Assembly: GCF_000276665.1 (NCBI RefSeq)
Contig: NW_004955487.1
Coordinates: 9,410,358 to 9,474,357, forward strand
Length of the DNA stretch: 64,000 nucleotides
Reading direction: 5' to 3'
Source: Chinchilla lanigera
Taxonomy: Eukaryota > Chordata > Mammalia > Rodentia > Chinchillidae
Below the pieces are notes generated by a model that was given only the letters and a program-made list of their open reading frames with translations, did not search any database and was not told the DNA's origin. This document shows, one piece after another, positions 53,535-64,000 of this stretch. The first letter of the stretch is position 1, and every line of letters begins with the position of its first letter. The position numbers and the translations under genes were made by a program.

Positions 53535-53665
53535 TCCAACTCCAACCTTTTGCTGAGCTACAACCCAAGCCCTTCTGATTTTTTATATTGAGATATAGTT
53601 TCTCTAAGTGGCCCACGCAGGACTTGAACTTAATATTCTCTGATCTATACTGAGAGAGTTCTGGT
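53535..53665 (-). mobile_element. B1-dID SINE, minus strand, very degraded
   Basis: 'tgctgagctacaacccaagc' resembles a reversed ID end and 'tatagtttctctaagtggcc' with 'cacgcaggacttgaacttaa' resembles a reversed B1 middle. The order is right for a reversed dimer but divergence is high. Confidence 0.55.
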
Positions 53666-54645
53666 GCCACCTGGTGAAGGAGAGGAAGCTAGAACCTAGC
53701 CCTTCTGGTTCTCATTTAAATTCCCACTTCTTACCCATCTCTCTGCCTGTCCCAGGTCATCCTTTTCAAACTCCACAGGAATAAATAAGGGATGGCGCTT
53801 CCTTTGAAGGTAACCAGTTCTCCATCATTAGAGATTGTCAACAACCACTGATGAGAGACACAATATAAATAACATGAGTTTTATACCCAGGATCAGAGCA
53901 GGTTGGTGGTGAAATCAGTAACTTTGAAGCATCTTCTGGCAGGAGCTCTGTGACCTCCCAGTCAATTCTGAGTCTCTAGCTCCAGTTCTCAGCTCCCAGT
54001 GCCAAGAGAAAGAAGGTAGCGGGGAGAGGTTGGGATGTACAAATGGTCCCTACACTGAGCTCAGTTGACTGCCAAAGAGCAGCACCCAGTCAATTCATTT
54101 TAGAAAGCTCCAGCTCCCATAGCTGTGCAGCAGGAATTAAAATTGACACACAGGCAGCCAGGTACTCTTGTGAGCTGTCATAAAAAATGTGTGCTGATCT
54201 TTTCCAAGTGAACTTCAGAGAAGGGACAGGGAAGCCAACATCTGAGCAGTTTTTCCCCAGAAGCTTCTTGTAGCTTGCAGAAATGGGCCACTCCTACTTC
54301 TACCGGGGATCCAACCTTACTACTCATATTAAAAATACCAACTCAGTTCTGTGCCAGCAGTTTTCAAGCAAGAGACACTTGAGAAGTGTCACCTCAAAGC
54401 ATAATTTTAGCAGCTGTAAAAGGCATATAGAAACCCAAACCCTCTCATGAGTTGAAGGCGATGTTTTCAAGTCGTTTTGAGTAACTGTGTCTCATTGTTT
54501 TACTCCACAGGCTTTATCCAAGGAGAAATGGCAACTGTCTGAGTTTCTTTCTCTGCTCACTCTCCTCCTCCATTTCCCCTCAAGTCACTGAAGACTTCCT
54601 ACATCCCAGCTGCTGTGCTGACTTGGATAAGAGGACCTGACTCCA
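53666..54645. other. No recognised feature
   Basis: About 1 kb of unique DNA without a supported feature. Confidence 0.5.
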
Positions 54646-54647
54646 AC

Positions 54648-54985
54648 CTGTATTAATTTTCTTGGGCTGCCAGAACAAAATGTCACCATCCAAAACACCT
54701 GAAGAGAAACTTATTTTCTCATGGATTGGAGACTAGAGAACTTCTGAGATCAAGGTGCCAGCTGGCTGGGCTCTTTCCTTGAGTTGCAGCTGCGTGGCTT
54801 TGCTCTACACCGACATGGCCTTTTCTTGGAGCAAGCACATTGAGGGTGGGTGGCAGGGACAGCAAATGATGGTGCCTGCTGCCTCTTCCTGCAGGGACAA
54901 TAGTCCTGCTGTATTAAGACTCACTCTATGACCTCATTTAACCTTGACTTCCTCTTTCTGGGTTCTGTCTCCAAATACAGTTATG
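54648..54985 (-). mobile_element. MLT1-like LTR, minus strand
   Basis: 'tgtattaattttcttgggct', 'gccagaacaaaatgtcacca', 'gatcaaggtgccagctggct', 'tatgacctcatttaaccttg' and 'tctccaaatacagt' match the reversed MLT1-type LTR, as at 24300 and 32868. Confidence 0.82.
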
Positions 54986-56312
54986 GAAAGCAGGATCCTC
55001 GGCCCCTGGCAGAGACCAGCCCTGATCTGTGTCCTGTGAGGAGCTGAGCGTGGGTGAGTGAAAGCAGCTTCCTCTGTTTCCAGCTGCTCCCCATCACTCT
55101 ATTACCCTCTGAGCTCCTTCTTCTGCCAGATCACCTGGGCATCAGATTCTCATAGGAGCTCGAACCCTACCATGAACTGCACATGTGGGGAATATAGCGA
55201 TGCTCTTTTGAATCAACCCAAAACTACCCACCTTCACCATCTGTAGAAAAGTTGTCTTCCGTGAAACCCATCCTTGATGCAGAAGAGGTTGGGATTTTCT
55301 GATGTAGATTATATAGGGCTGCAATATACAGATTTGGGGAGAGACAAATCAGTCCACATCTCTGTCCTTCAGCATTTCATGTTGTGGTGTGAGAAGCAGA
55401 CACAGGGAAAAGCATGGTGATGTGTCCCTGTGGATGGTGCTGCATCCTAAATATACATCAGTGCCTAATCAGAGTAGGAGATGAGGAAGCTTCTGAAGGA
55501 AAGAAGCACTGGGGCTCAACATGAGGAGCAATGCAGGATCCAGGGGCTGAGAAAAAGGTCAGAAAGGACTCAGGGGAGTGGACTTAGTTCCTGGATCTAG
55601 CTCCACTGCAAGGTGACTTTGCAAGTCATCTCCCAACCCACGACTGGGAGATTCCTCCATTCATAGAGGGGTTGTGCATTTAAATGATATCTAAAAGCTT
55701 TACCAAGGGTGGCATCTTTGAATTTGATAATTATATGCACAGGCAAAGAAAAAAATGTGAAAGAATGCAAAAATAAAGTTGTCTTGCTGACATTTTAGAT
55801 CTTGATGATTCTAAGCAAGGGAAAGGGGAAAGATAAAAGCAATCAAATATCCAAAACACAACAAGGGTTGTTACTGTGCAGGGTAAAGAGGCAACACAGT
55901 TTAATAGTATCTCTGGGTAGGTGTAGGTGTGTAGGTGTCATAGGGGTGTAGGTGTCGATGTATGCAAAGAAGGATTTTAGGGTCTCCTCTCCTTGTTCAT
56001 TCCAGAATCCCATCCCTAAGGAAGGAGGAGATGCTAACAGCTACTTGTGGCATTACCACATTATATTTCAGTATTAATGGATAGTAAATGTGACAGTTCC
56101 AAGAAAAAGAGAACTTTGTGTTCAATATAGAAAAAGGAGGGATATTAAATTCATTTCAGAAAATTTCTAGTCAAATTAGTTAACATGTTTTAAATTGCAG
56201 GTTTAGTGGCATAAACTTCAGTTCACTAGAAACCTCTGCAGAGTAGAAACGCTTGGTTCCTGATCCTGCCAGAAACAAGGAATGGTGTTATGTGTACAAA
56301 GCCCTGAAGACT
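54986..56312. other. No recognised feature
   Basis: About 1.3 kb of unique DNA. A GGTGTAGGTGTGTAGGTGTC-like minor repeat lies at 55916-55960. Confidence 0.5.
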
Positions 56313-56314
56313 TG

Positions 56315-56744
56315 TGTTAGCAAGACTTCTGTCACTATGAAAGCATATCCAAGAAAGTCAGCATGAAGGAGGAAAGACTTATTTGACTCATTATTTCACA
56401 GGGTGCAGTTCATGGTCAGCTGGCTCCAAAGCAGAAACACCATGATGGAAGGGCCTGGTGGGAAAAAGGTGCTCATATCACAGTACCAGGAAGCAAGGTA
56501 AGAAGGAAAGAGTCAGATATAATCCCCAAGGTGATGCTCCCGTGGTTAACTTCCTTCAGCTAGGCCCAACTTCCTGTTTCCATATTTTTCAATAAAGTCA
56601 TCAAATTATATGTCATAATACATTAATCCACTGAATGAAGTTAGAGCCCCTATGATCTAATTACTCCCCTCAAAACCCATTGCCTGCCAATCAAGCCTTT
56701 AGCACATGAGTTTTGGGGGGACATTTCAACTCCAAACCATAAAA
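56315..56744 (-). mobile_element. MaLR LTR, minus strand
   Basis: Left end near 'tgttagcaagacttctgtca'. Reversed blocks 'gaggaaagacttatttgact', 'gtgcagttcatggtcagctg', 'gatggaagggcctggtggga' and 'ctatgatctaattactcccc', ending 'aactccaaaccataaaa'. About 430 bp, with the right terminus mutated. Confidence 0.82.
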
Positions 56745-57295
56745 GGACTACAGTCTTGTCATGAGACTATAGCCATACAAGGTGTTGTGACCTTGTCCTT
56801 CATCTGGCTGTTATGCTGACACTCACATCAATGGGACTCAATTGTCACAGGGTCTTCCATAGGACTGGAGACCAGAAAGGCTCTGTGCCTTCTGATGGTT
56901 ACCCTGGGACTTTTGGTCCCTAAAGTAATCCTCTAGCAGGTTAAGGGGAGTTCCACAGGACCCGTTCCGTCGTGAAGGCATGGCTCACCTGACTCATCTG
57001 GAATAAAACCCAAGCTGAAGACTCAGAGCCACATCTTCTGAGAAGCAGCTGAAGGACTCTATGGTTGAGCAATATAAAGAAAAGATGTCTCAGGTTGGGC
57101 ACTGTCTATATACCTCCACAGAAGAGGGCGGTCTATTCTCTGTGCTTTTGGAAGACAGAGCTGGGATAAGATAGAACTCACATCCACACAAGTGTTTATC
57201 TAATTTACATAAGAAATTGCTGATTGCAACTGGCTGCCTTAAGAGAAAGAGTGTGCCCAGCTACTGCATGCACAGGAAGCCAGGCTCTCCAGTTC
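56745..57295. other. No recognised feature
   Basis: Unique DNA without a supported feature. Confidence 0.5.
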
Positions 57296-57376
57296 TTCAT
57301 CCATCCATCCATCATCCATCCATCCATTCATTCATCCACCCATTCATTTGTTCATTTATTCACTCATTCATTCAAA
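57296..57376. repeat. (ATCC)n / (ATTC)n tetranucleotide repeat
   Basis: ATCC units pass into ATTC and ATTT variants, so the array is old and interrupted. It gives the Ser/His-rich frame seen at 57224-57529. Confidence 0.9.
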
Positions 57377-57390
57377 GAGAAATTAATTAG

Positions 57391-57587
57391 CCAGGCATGG
57401 TGCTGCACACCTGTAATACCAGCACTCTGGGAGGCTGAGGCAGGAGTATCCCAAGTATTCTCCAGCAGGAGAAACTTAGCAATAAATGAGATATTGTCTA
57501 AAAGAATTCTAAAAGGACTGGGGATGTAGCTTAGTGTCAAGATCCTTGATTCAATCTCCCATACTATACAAAAAAGACATAATTTAT
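57391..57587 (+). mobile_element. B1-dID dimeric SINE with target duplication
   Basis: B1 half 'ccaggcatggtgctgcacac', 'gggaggctgaggcaggagta'; ID half 'ggactggggatgtagcttag', 'gatccttgattcaatctccc', A-rich tail. Flanked by 'aattaattag' at 57381-57390 and 57588-57597. Confidence 0.92.
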
Positions 57588-57597
57588 AATTAATTAG

Positions 57598-58626
57598 CAT
57601 TTACTAAGCAGCTATTTTATGCTCCTGCTATACTTGGCAAGGGAAGCAAAGAGATAAATGCCTTTCCTGCCTCATGGGGAAGTATGGCCCAGCAAGCTGC
57701 AGGAACTGCACAGAAACATCAGTGCATTTCTCCAGGGACTGATAGCGGCTGGGGAAAATAATTGGTCCTCAGTGGCCATTATGGTTGCTTCCTAAATTTA
57801 AACTCACACAAGACTCTCTGATTCTAATCTGTTCTTTAAAATTCAAAACCTATTTTGTCTATGCCTCCTTCCAGCCTTCTGAAGACTGAAGTGAGACAGA
57901 CAGGAGTGCAGGTCCCGGAGCAGGGTGAGCCACACATCCTTTGTCCCTCTGCTTTGGATCACAGCTCTTGTCAGTAGCAGAGCTGAGCGGAAGGTGAGGT
58001 TGTGTCCTGTTCCTAGAGTGCAGGGTGTTCCTGATGCACACAGGTTCTGTGTGACAAAGGCTTTGACTCAGGTGCACAGAGAGATCTGTGGAGAAGGCTG
58101 GAGAGCAGCCTCGTGGCCCTGGGGATTGTGATTCTGCCCCACCAAGTTCTCAGACAGGCTGAAGTTTGGGAAGACAGCACTCTTCCTTTAGCCACTGTGG
58201 ACACATTCATCTGCTAAGAGAGCTTATTTGTAGGCAAAACTCAAAGACTTATTGTGAGAATAATTAATATATTATAGATCACAATAGTTATCTAGGGGAC
58301 CAAGCAGCAATCCCACATGAAACCAACCTGCAAAAACTAACAGCAGTCCAGCAGTGGCGAACAGTATGGTTTGGGGACACCACTGGCAGTTCTTGGAGAA
58401 TTCCGCACCAACGTGAACACACAAATGTTTGCACAGTTTGCCTAATGAGTCAGCCTGTGCTCATGTCCTGAAGGGGCTCTCTTTCCCTAAGAAACCATGT
58501 GGCTCCTGTGTGCTGTCCTTCCTATGAAGAAGTAGCCTTAGACATTTTCCTCTGGGATTCTGAGATAGATCAGAATTCTTTCTCTGTATATCATCATGTA
58601 TTCTGACTTATACAGAAGGGAACTGT
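57598..58626. other. No recognised feature
   Basis: About 1 kb of unique DNA. The short open frames at 57859-58210 on both strands show no known family. Confidence 0.5.
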
Positions 58627-58628
58627 TC

Positions 58629-58828
58629 AGCCAGGCATGGTGGTACACATCTAAAATCCCAGGACTCTGAGAGGCTGAAGCAGGAAGACCGAGAGTCTGA
58701 GCTCAACATTATAAAATGCAAACCAAGTTTGAACTCAAGCTTAAAACGAGCTTGTCTCAAAATAAAAAATAAACAGTTAGGCATGTAGCTCAATGTGACG
58801 ACTATGGGTTCAATCCCAAGTACTGGGA
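58629..58828 (+). mobile_element. B1-dID dimeric SINE
   Basis: B1 half 'agccaggcatggtggtacac', 'gaggctgaagcaggaagacc', an A-rich linker 'aaaataaaaaataaac', and ID half 'taggcatgtagctcaatgtg', 'gggttcaatcccaagtactg'. The tail runs straight into an (AG)n expansion. Confidence 0.9.
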
Positions 58829-58829
58829 G

Positions 58830-58880
<51 letters not shown>

Positions 58881-58980
58881 NNNNNNNNNNNNNNNNNNNN
58901 NNNNNNNNNNNNNNNNNNNNNNNNNNNNNNNNNNNNNNNNNNNNNNNNNNNNNNNNNNNNNNNNNNNNNNNNNNNNNNNN

Positions 58981-59022
<42 letters not shown>
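58829..59022. repeat. (AG)n microsatellite containing an assembly gap
   Basis: Pure AG units occupy 58829-58880 (one GAAAG interruption) and 58981-59022 with N between. The real length is unknown. Its position at a SINE tail is the usual birthplace of such arrays. Confidence 0.95.
58881..58980. other. Assembly gap (100 N)
   Basis: Exactly 100 undetermined bases, the conventional placeholder for a gap of unknown size. The frames translated through it contain X and are not real. Confidence 0.99.
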
Positions 59023-59028
<6 letters not shown>

Positions 59029-59099
59029 TTTTATGGTTGCTCCTCACTCAACTGTGAGGTTCTGTTTTGTTTTTCAGATTGTGTCTGAATCATCTTCCA
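59023..59099. other. Short unique spacer
   Basis: No feature was recognised between the microsatellite and an L2 end. Confidence 0.5.
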
Positions 59100-59172
59100 G
59101 TCTCTAACATCTAACATGCTATGCAGCACATAGTAGGTGTTAAACCTTTGCTGAATGCATGAATGAAAGGGT
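59100..59172 (+). mobile_element. L2 3'-end fragment
   Basis: 'cagcacatagtaggtgttaa', 'acctttgctgaatgcatgaa' and 'tgaaag' are the L2 3' end with its TGAATGAA-type tail ('gcacatagtaggtgctcaat'). Confidence 0.82.
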
Positions 59173-61384
59173 TACAGTGTCTCTCTGGGGCTTCCTCCTC
59201 ACAATATCGCCAAAGTCTGACCCACACACAAGCCAAGGGCATCTCTGCAGAACAGATTTTCTCTTCCCTGTGGAGATTTTCCTGCCATTCACAGCAAGCT
59301 CCATTCTAACAAGCAGCAGCAGAACTGTGAGATGAATGCATTTCCCAGGAGCCCACGGGAACAAGGAGCTGGGCCAGAGCCACTGCGGCTGGCCTCACTA
59401 ACCCTGGAGGACAGCTCTGCCTGCAGTGACAAGGAGGCCACCCAGGCAGCACTGATGTGGCCAGAGTAGCTGGAACCCGGGTGGTCAGCCTCTGTGGCTG
59501 AAGTGTGGGTGCATGGAATGCACCCGGTGCCCACCAGCCCAGGATGCTGGTCCTGCTTGGGCAGGAAACCTGGCCAGCCCAGTCTGGGACCGAGAGCAGT
59601 TCAGGGGCTCCCCAGCTCTCCAGCTGCCCAGAGCTGACTGAAGTGGCATGGAGGAGTTTGGTTTCCCACACTGACAAGGGCACAGGCGTCAATTCCAGAC
59701 ACCCACACTTCCCAGGAAGGAGGCTGTTCTCAGAAGGGTGCTTCTGTTGCCACTCACAAGGGACCTTCGTAAGAATGAGGAGGACCTGCTCCCATATGTG
59801 TTCAGGGACCAGAGTCCTCCAATTTTGGATCCAAAGAGTTAATGCTGTCGTATGCTCCCAGCCCTGCTACCCTCTCACCTCCACACACTGCTCCATGCTG
59901 CTGCCCATCCTACATCGGCTGGACACTGGTCTTGCTTACATGAGGACAGCTTGAGGCCAGAGAGGATGGGGGTCAAACTCAGATGAGGATGGCAGCCCAG
60001 CCCTCCTGTGGACCTGTGTGCTGGCCTGGTTTCCTAATGTCTTGATTTCCTAAACTCTTGGCATTAGCAACATACGTCCCATGGGGTTGCTTTGCTTCTA
60101 GCTCAAAGTGTGCCTGGTACTGAGGCTTTCACACGCATAACCAGCTGATGCTAAACAGCATCCTTCAGAGAATGCAGAAAGACAGCCTACGCTATGGAAG
60201 GTGCAGGGCCACTTCCATCCCAGCTCTGGCTGCCTTCAACCCCAAAGCTCTTTGCCTGGTACCCCAGATGGTATCATAACTGTTTTCCTGATTAATCCCT
60301 ACTGCCTGGAAGTAATGCTCAGCAGTGGGCCTTTTTCTACCAGAGAGTCTTGGTGTGGACAGTAAATTCTACAGTTGCCCTATTGCTCTACATCTCCCTT
60401 AATTGTCCTTGTGTAAAAGTGGTATCTGAATGTTCATCTCAGAGGTTACAGCTGGCCTGGCAAGCTTTCTGCTGTGGTACATAGACTGGACATCTTGACT
60501 TACTGAGCTGGCATCTGACGGAATTTGGGACCAGCCAGGAAAAAACACAAGAAGGACTCTCATTTTATTTTTCTTTATTTTTGTAAAATTTACCAAAATG
60601 TATCTGCAGTTTCCTGGCCTGTGTGCAGGTGACTGTGGACCAATGGCCTGTCTTGAGGCAGATCTCCTGCATCTACCCTTAGTATTGACTGTTGTCCTGC
60701 AACATCTCACAGGTCAACATCAGTGGACAGGGAGGGTGGTAAGTTCTGAAAACTTCTCTATGTACCTTTACTTGCTTTTGTTTCTGGGTTCAGGGTGCCA
60801 ATTTCTTCTTTATAGAAAATACTGGTATTAAAAGAGATGCAAAAAAGGATCAACTCCTTCTAACACAAATCAGAAAGCCACAAACAAGAAAACCACCACC
60901 AAATGAAGAAAAAAGAAATGTGCAATATCTTGAAATCAACAGTGAAAACTCACTCTTGGAAGGAAAAAAATGTCCACTCAGAAAAGACTCAAGGGAAGAC
61001 CCTGGGGTCCCCTGAGCAGTGATGATGTTCATGTCTTCACCTTGTACTTGCTCATAATCTAGAGGAACATGCACTCTTGTTCTTAAGCTCCTCCATCCCC
61101 TACACACCCAGCAGCCTCCCCACATCCTCCAGCTTTGGATCCACCTGGGCACTGATGAAGCAGCCCCTGTCTTCCTGTCTTGGCATTTTAAAGAGGTGGC
61201 CCAAGGCTTTCTTGTCTGAAGTGATCCACTATTCCTGCTACCTTCCATTTGGCCAAATGGTCATTCAGTGCACTTGTGACAGGAAATCTGCCTGTGACAC
61301 CAGGAGACTGAGTAGGTCATTCTTTATATTACAGTCAGCTTTGGAATCCTGGACCCACATTTTCATGTCTATATTTCATATTCT
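59173..61384. other. No recognised feature
   Basis: About 2.2 kb of repeat-poor DNA, GC-rich between 59300 and 60300. Open frames of 128-149 codons occur on both strands (59306-59692 minus, 59505-59954 plus, 60850-61248 minus) but overlap each other antisense and lack domains. They follow from GC content. Confidence 0.45.
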
Positions 61385-61500
61385 TATAATGTGAGCTCCA
61401 TAGGAGATTGTGTTACTTTTACCACTGTTTCTTCAATGTTCAGCACAGGGACATATTCAATAATTCTTTGTTAAACAACTGAGTGAATGAATGAATTTTG
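61385..61500 (+). mobile_element. L2 3' end
   Basis: 'gtgagctccataggagattg', 'cttcaatgttcagcacaggg', 'acatattcaataattctttg' and 'gagtgaatgaatgaatttt' follow the L2 end in order, from 'gagctccatgagggc' to the TGAATGAA tail. Confidence 0.85.
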
Positions 61501-62263
61501 AGTACAGTGTAGAAATGTAAAATCTTCCTCTAAATTGTAGCATCTCATATGGGAGCTTAGAAACAATTGTCATTGTGAAAAAGACAGATGGTAGGAAACA
61601 GGGAAGCAGACTGGAGAAGAGAAGGGGTCCAGGAGGGGATGGGGAGGCAGAGGAAAGGGAAGTACACATGGTCAGAGTGTGTAGGTATATGCAACTACTT
61701 CCCAAGATGACTGTAATTATTTTGTATCACAAACATATACTAACAAAAAATTTAAAGAAGCAATAGCCATGATCTCAATTAATGTTGCAGAATTAGGAGG
61801 GGAAATGAAAGACAATTAATTTTGGAGCTTTAACTGTTATCTACAAGTAAAAAATTTGACTTACTTATGCAACTCTATGGTCATTCAGGAAAGCAATCCA
61901 CGTATCTCCTTTGCTCCAATCCATGCTCAGCAAGAATGTGAGACTGGTGCTAAGAAGGAAATGCACACAATAATCCCTCACCACCTATGGGCACTGTCAT
62001 CAGGAAAAGCACCATGGCTGAAATGCTTACCGACAAGAACAATAAAAGTCTTACTGAAAATAAGGTGCTATAAGGGAAAAAATGGCTGAAATTGTACTAA
62101 AGATAGATTTCACAACATAGTAATACAACTTCTAGGAAAAAATCTCCACTTTCTAACCAAGTGGATTTATTCAAGTTAAAAGTTGACTCTGGGAAGTAGC
62201 CCTCTTTTTCCTGCTGCTCCAGAAGAGATGCCACAGCTTCTGATGTGCTTTTGTGGCTTTCAG
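61501..62263. other. No recognised feature
   Basis: Unique DNA with a GGA-rich run at 61610-61660. Confidence 0.5.
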
Positions 62264-62264
62264 C

Positions 62265-62661
62265 TGTCTTATGGTTTGGACATGAGATAGCCCAGAAGAT
62301 TTCTGTGTTTGTTGAAGGCTTGGTCCAAAACCTGTGGTGCTACTGGGAGGCAGTGGGACCTTTTAAGAGGTGGGACCTAGTTGGAGGAAGTGAGGTCATT
62401 AGGGGTGTGGCCTTGAAAAGGATGTTGGTACTCTGGTGGTTTTTTCTTTTTCTTTACTTCCTGGTCACCATGAAGTTACCAAGAGTGTCTCTTCCAGCAG
62501 GCACTCCCACTGCCATACACTGAGTGACCACAGCACAGAATCACAGGGCCAGATGATCATGGACTGAATCTTTTGAGACCTTGAGCCAACATAAATCTCT
62601 CTTCCTTAAAAATTAATTGTCTCAAATATTTGGTTATAGTGATGAAAAGCTAGCTAACACA
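62265..62661 (+). mobile_element. MaLR LTR
   Basis: Starts 'tgtcttatggtttggacatg'. The blocks 'gggaggcagtgggacctttt', 'aagaggtgggacctagttgg', 'gaggtcattaggggtgtggc', 'tggactgaatcttttgagac' and 'cataaatctctcttccttaa' follow, to 'gctagctaacaca'. About 397 bp. TG/CA ends are present, and no target duplication is obvious. Confidence 0.87.
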
Positions 62662-63002
62662 AATTGTGAAAAAGCCAATCTGAAAATCTGCCTCCCTGGG
62701 AACCCAGACTGCATTGTTTGACACTGGTTGAATGTGCCATGACCAAGTTGAATCCCATCCTCAGCCTGCTGTTTTTTATTTTTGTGTGGCTTGGCAAAAT
62801 GCATCTGTAATCAAGTTGTCTGCTCTTAAACTGAAATATTCCCTCTGCAATACTTCAAAGTTCAGATCACAAAATCTGAATGGAGAGAGAGTAGAAAGAG
62901 CTAATTTCTATTGTGTGATTTTCACTCAGAAGACAAAATAGAAGCTTAAAAGATTTTTTAAAATCCTGTTAAATGCTGGTGAAGATGAGGAAGAATGGAA
63001 AC
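62662..63002. other. No recognised feature
   Basis: Unique AT-rich DNA. Confidence 0.5.
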
Positions 63003-63005
63003 TCT

Positions 63006-63118
63006 TGCCTGGTGTGGTGGTGAACGCCTGGAGGCTAAGGCGGGAGGATTGCAATGAGTTCAAGGGCAACCTGAGCTACATAGCAATTCCTTGTCTCAAA
63101 ACAAACAAACGAAAAGAA
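63006..63118 (+). mobile_element. B1 monomer SINE
   Basis: 'tgcctggtgtggtggtgaac', 'ggcgggaggattgcaatgag', 'ttcaagggcaacctgagcta' and 'tctcaaaacaaacaaacgaa'. No ID half. The flanks 'aaactctt' and 'aaattctt' may be a mutated target duplication. Confidence 0.88.
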
Positions 63119-64000
63119 ATTCTTATTCACTGCTGTTGGGAATAGGGCAAAACCTTGGCTTTGAGTGTCCCCACTGAGCAGGTTTGGTTACCTATCCTGT
63201 AAGTCCAGGCTAAGAGGTGGACAATGGTGAAAGCAGGAAGGAACATGTGAAAGCACAGACCAAGAGCTCAAAATCTGGCTTCAGCAGTTGCCAGATGGAA
63301 ACTTTAAGTTTGCAGAGAAAGTGGGAACAAAGACAAGGGTGAGGGGTTTGCACAGCTGGGGAAGTGCACAGCTGGCAGGCTGGGTCGTCTTGGTCAAGTC
63401 GTGGTCTGGTTGGTTATCTCAGGACTGGTTCTCTGAGGTCCCAAAATAGCTGTCATTGCCTGAGGAGATAATGTGGGTTCCATCATGAGTCCAGGTTCCT
63501 ACCTACAGGGCAGCTGTGGTTCTGGTCACAGGGTGATTTCTCCCCCTTGGGCAGGGACAACATCATTGTGGGAGGGCCTGCAAGGCCCTGCTTTCCCTGG
63601 AACCTGGGATGACTGAAGATTTAGGACAGGACTGGAGACTTGTAGGCATTGCTTCGAGTCTGGAGCTGGACATAGTAAAAGCTGGCAGTTAGATGCCCCT
63701 ATAAGTCCTGAAAATTACATCAGTGGTTCTTGTGGTGTCCTGAGTTTTGAAGGGAAATGAGACATGCTGGGTATACTTCAGGCTGATAAGTCTTGTGCCG
63801 CAGAGACCCCTCAGGTGCTTACCATGCCTGTGTGCACAGCAGAGCAGGGTCAATGCAGAGTTTTAAGGTAATGAAGGAGACAAAAAGTAAAGGCAGAAAT
63901 GCCAGGCTTCACCTGAGTTACTCACTGGGCATCTGCAGCCCTGCCTCTCAGGCCTAACTATGCAGCCAATTTGGAAGCCAGTTTGGTTGATTCCAACAAA
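63119..64000. other. No recognised feature
   Basis: Unique, moderately GC-rich DNA to the window end. No repeat or coding signal is supported. Confidence 0.5.

Noticed and set aside
58795..59088. Arg/Glu repeat frames across 58795-59088
   Set aside because: These are translations of the AG microsatellite and of the N gap.
59306..59954. Overlapping open frames of 128 and 149 codons, possible exon cluster
   Set aside because: The frames overlap antisense, contain no known domain, and lack a convincing promoter or splice pattern. GC content explains them.

Overview
The window is vertebrate nuclear DNA from a mammal, almost certainly a non-murid rodent. The evidence is in the interspersed repeats. 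There are many dimeric SINEs in which a 7SL-derived B1 monomer is joined to an ID/tRNA-derived tail (B1-dID type). There are also free ID SINEs ending in a 'gttcggttcccggtaccg'-like B-box region, many ERVL-MaLR LTRs carrying the 'gagccaaaataaacctct' polyadenylation block, and LINE-1, L2 and MIR remnants. The ID variant is not the squirrel or mouse/rat form as I remember them. A beaver-like (castorimorph) genome is my best guess, but it is a guess. A run of exactly 100 N inside an (AG)n tract marks an assembly gap.

I find no convincing protein-coding gene, tRNA, rRNA or other functional RNA gene. Long open frames lie over low-complexity pyrimidine tracts or repeats, or lack any recognisable domain. 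The window reads as intergenic or intronic DNA built from layers of transposable elements.

Layout. 0-16 kb: unique DNA with scattered MaLR LTRs and SINEs, an odd tandem-duplicated block at 12.84-13.64 kb, and a solo class-I-like ERV LTR with a 4-bp target duplication at 15.72-16.14 kb. 16.1-18.9 kb: the longest stretch with no recognisable repeat, a candidate regulatory or conserved region. 19-30 kb: L2, MIR, an L1 3' end, MaLR LTRs, and a 195-bp hAT-type DNA element (26475-26669) with a perfect 8-bp target duplication. 30.5-32.5 kb: a degraded LINE-1 5' part with ORF1 and the ORF2 endonuclease region. 33-35.5 kb: nested LTRs, and two mariner-like transposase remnants in opposite orientation. 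37.7-39.9 kb: one complete LTR-internal-LTR MaLR element. 41-50 kb: microsatellites, a second hAT fragment, tandem B1 copies, and an L1 3' end broken by an LTR and then an ID SINE. 52 kb: an inverted L1 (twin-priming structure) beside a young-looking ID SINE. 53-64 kb: mostly unique DNA with sparse SINE, LTR and L2 copies and the assembly gap at 58.9 kb.

The genes here are dead transposon genes. The useful biology is the order of insertions, the target duplications, and a few sequences that none of these families explains.
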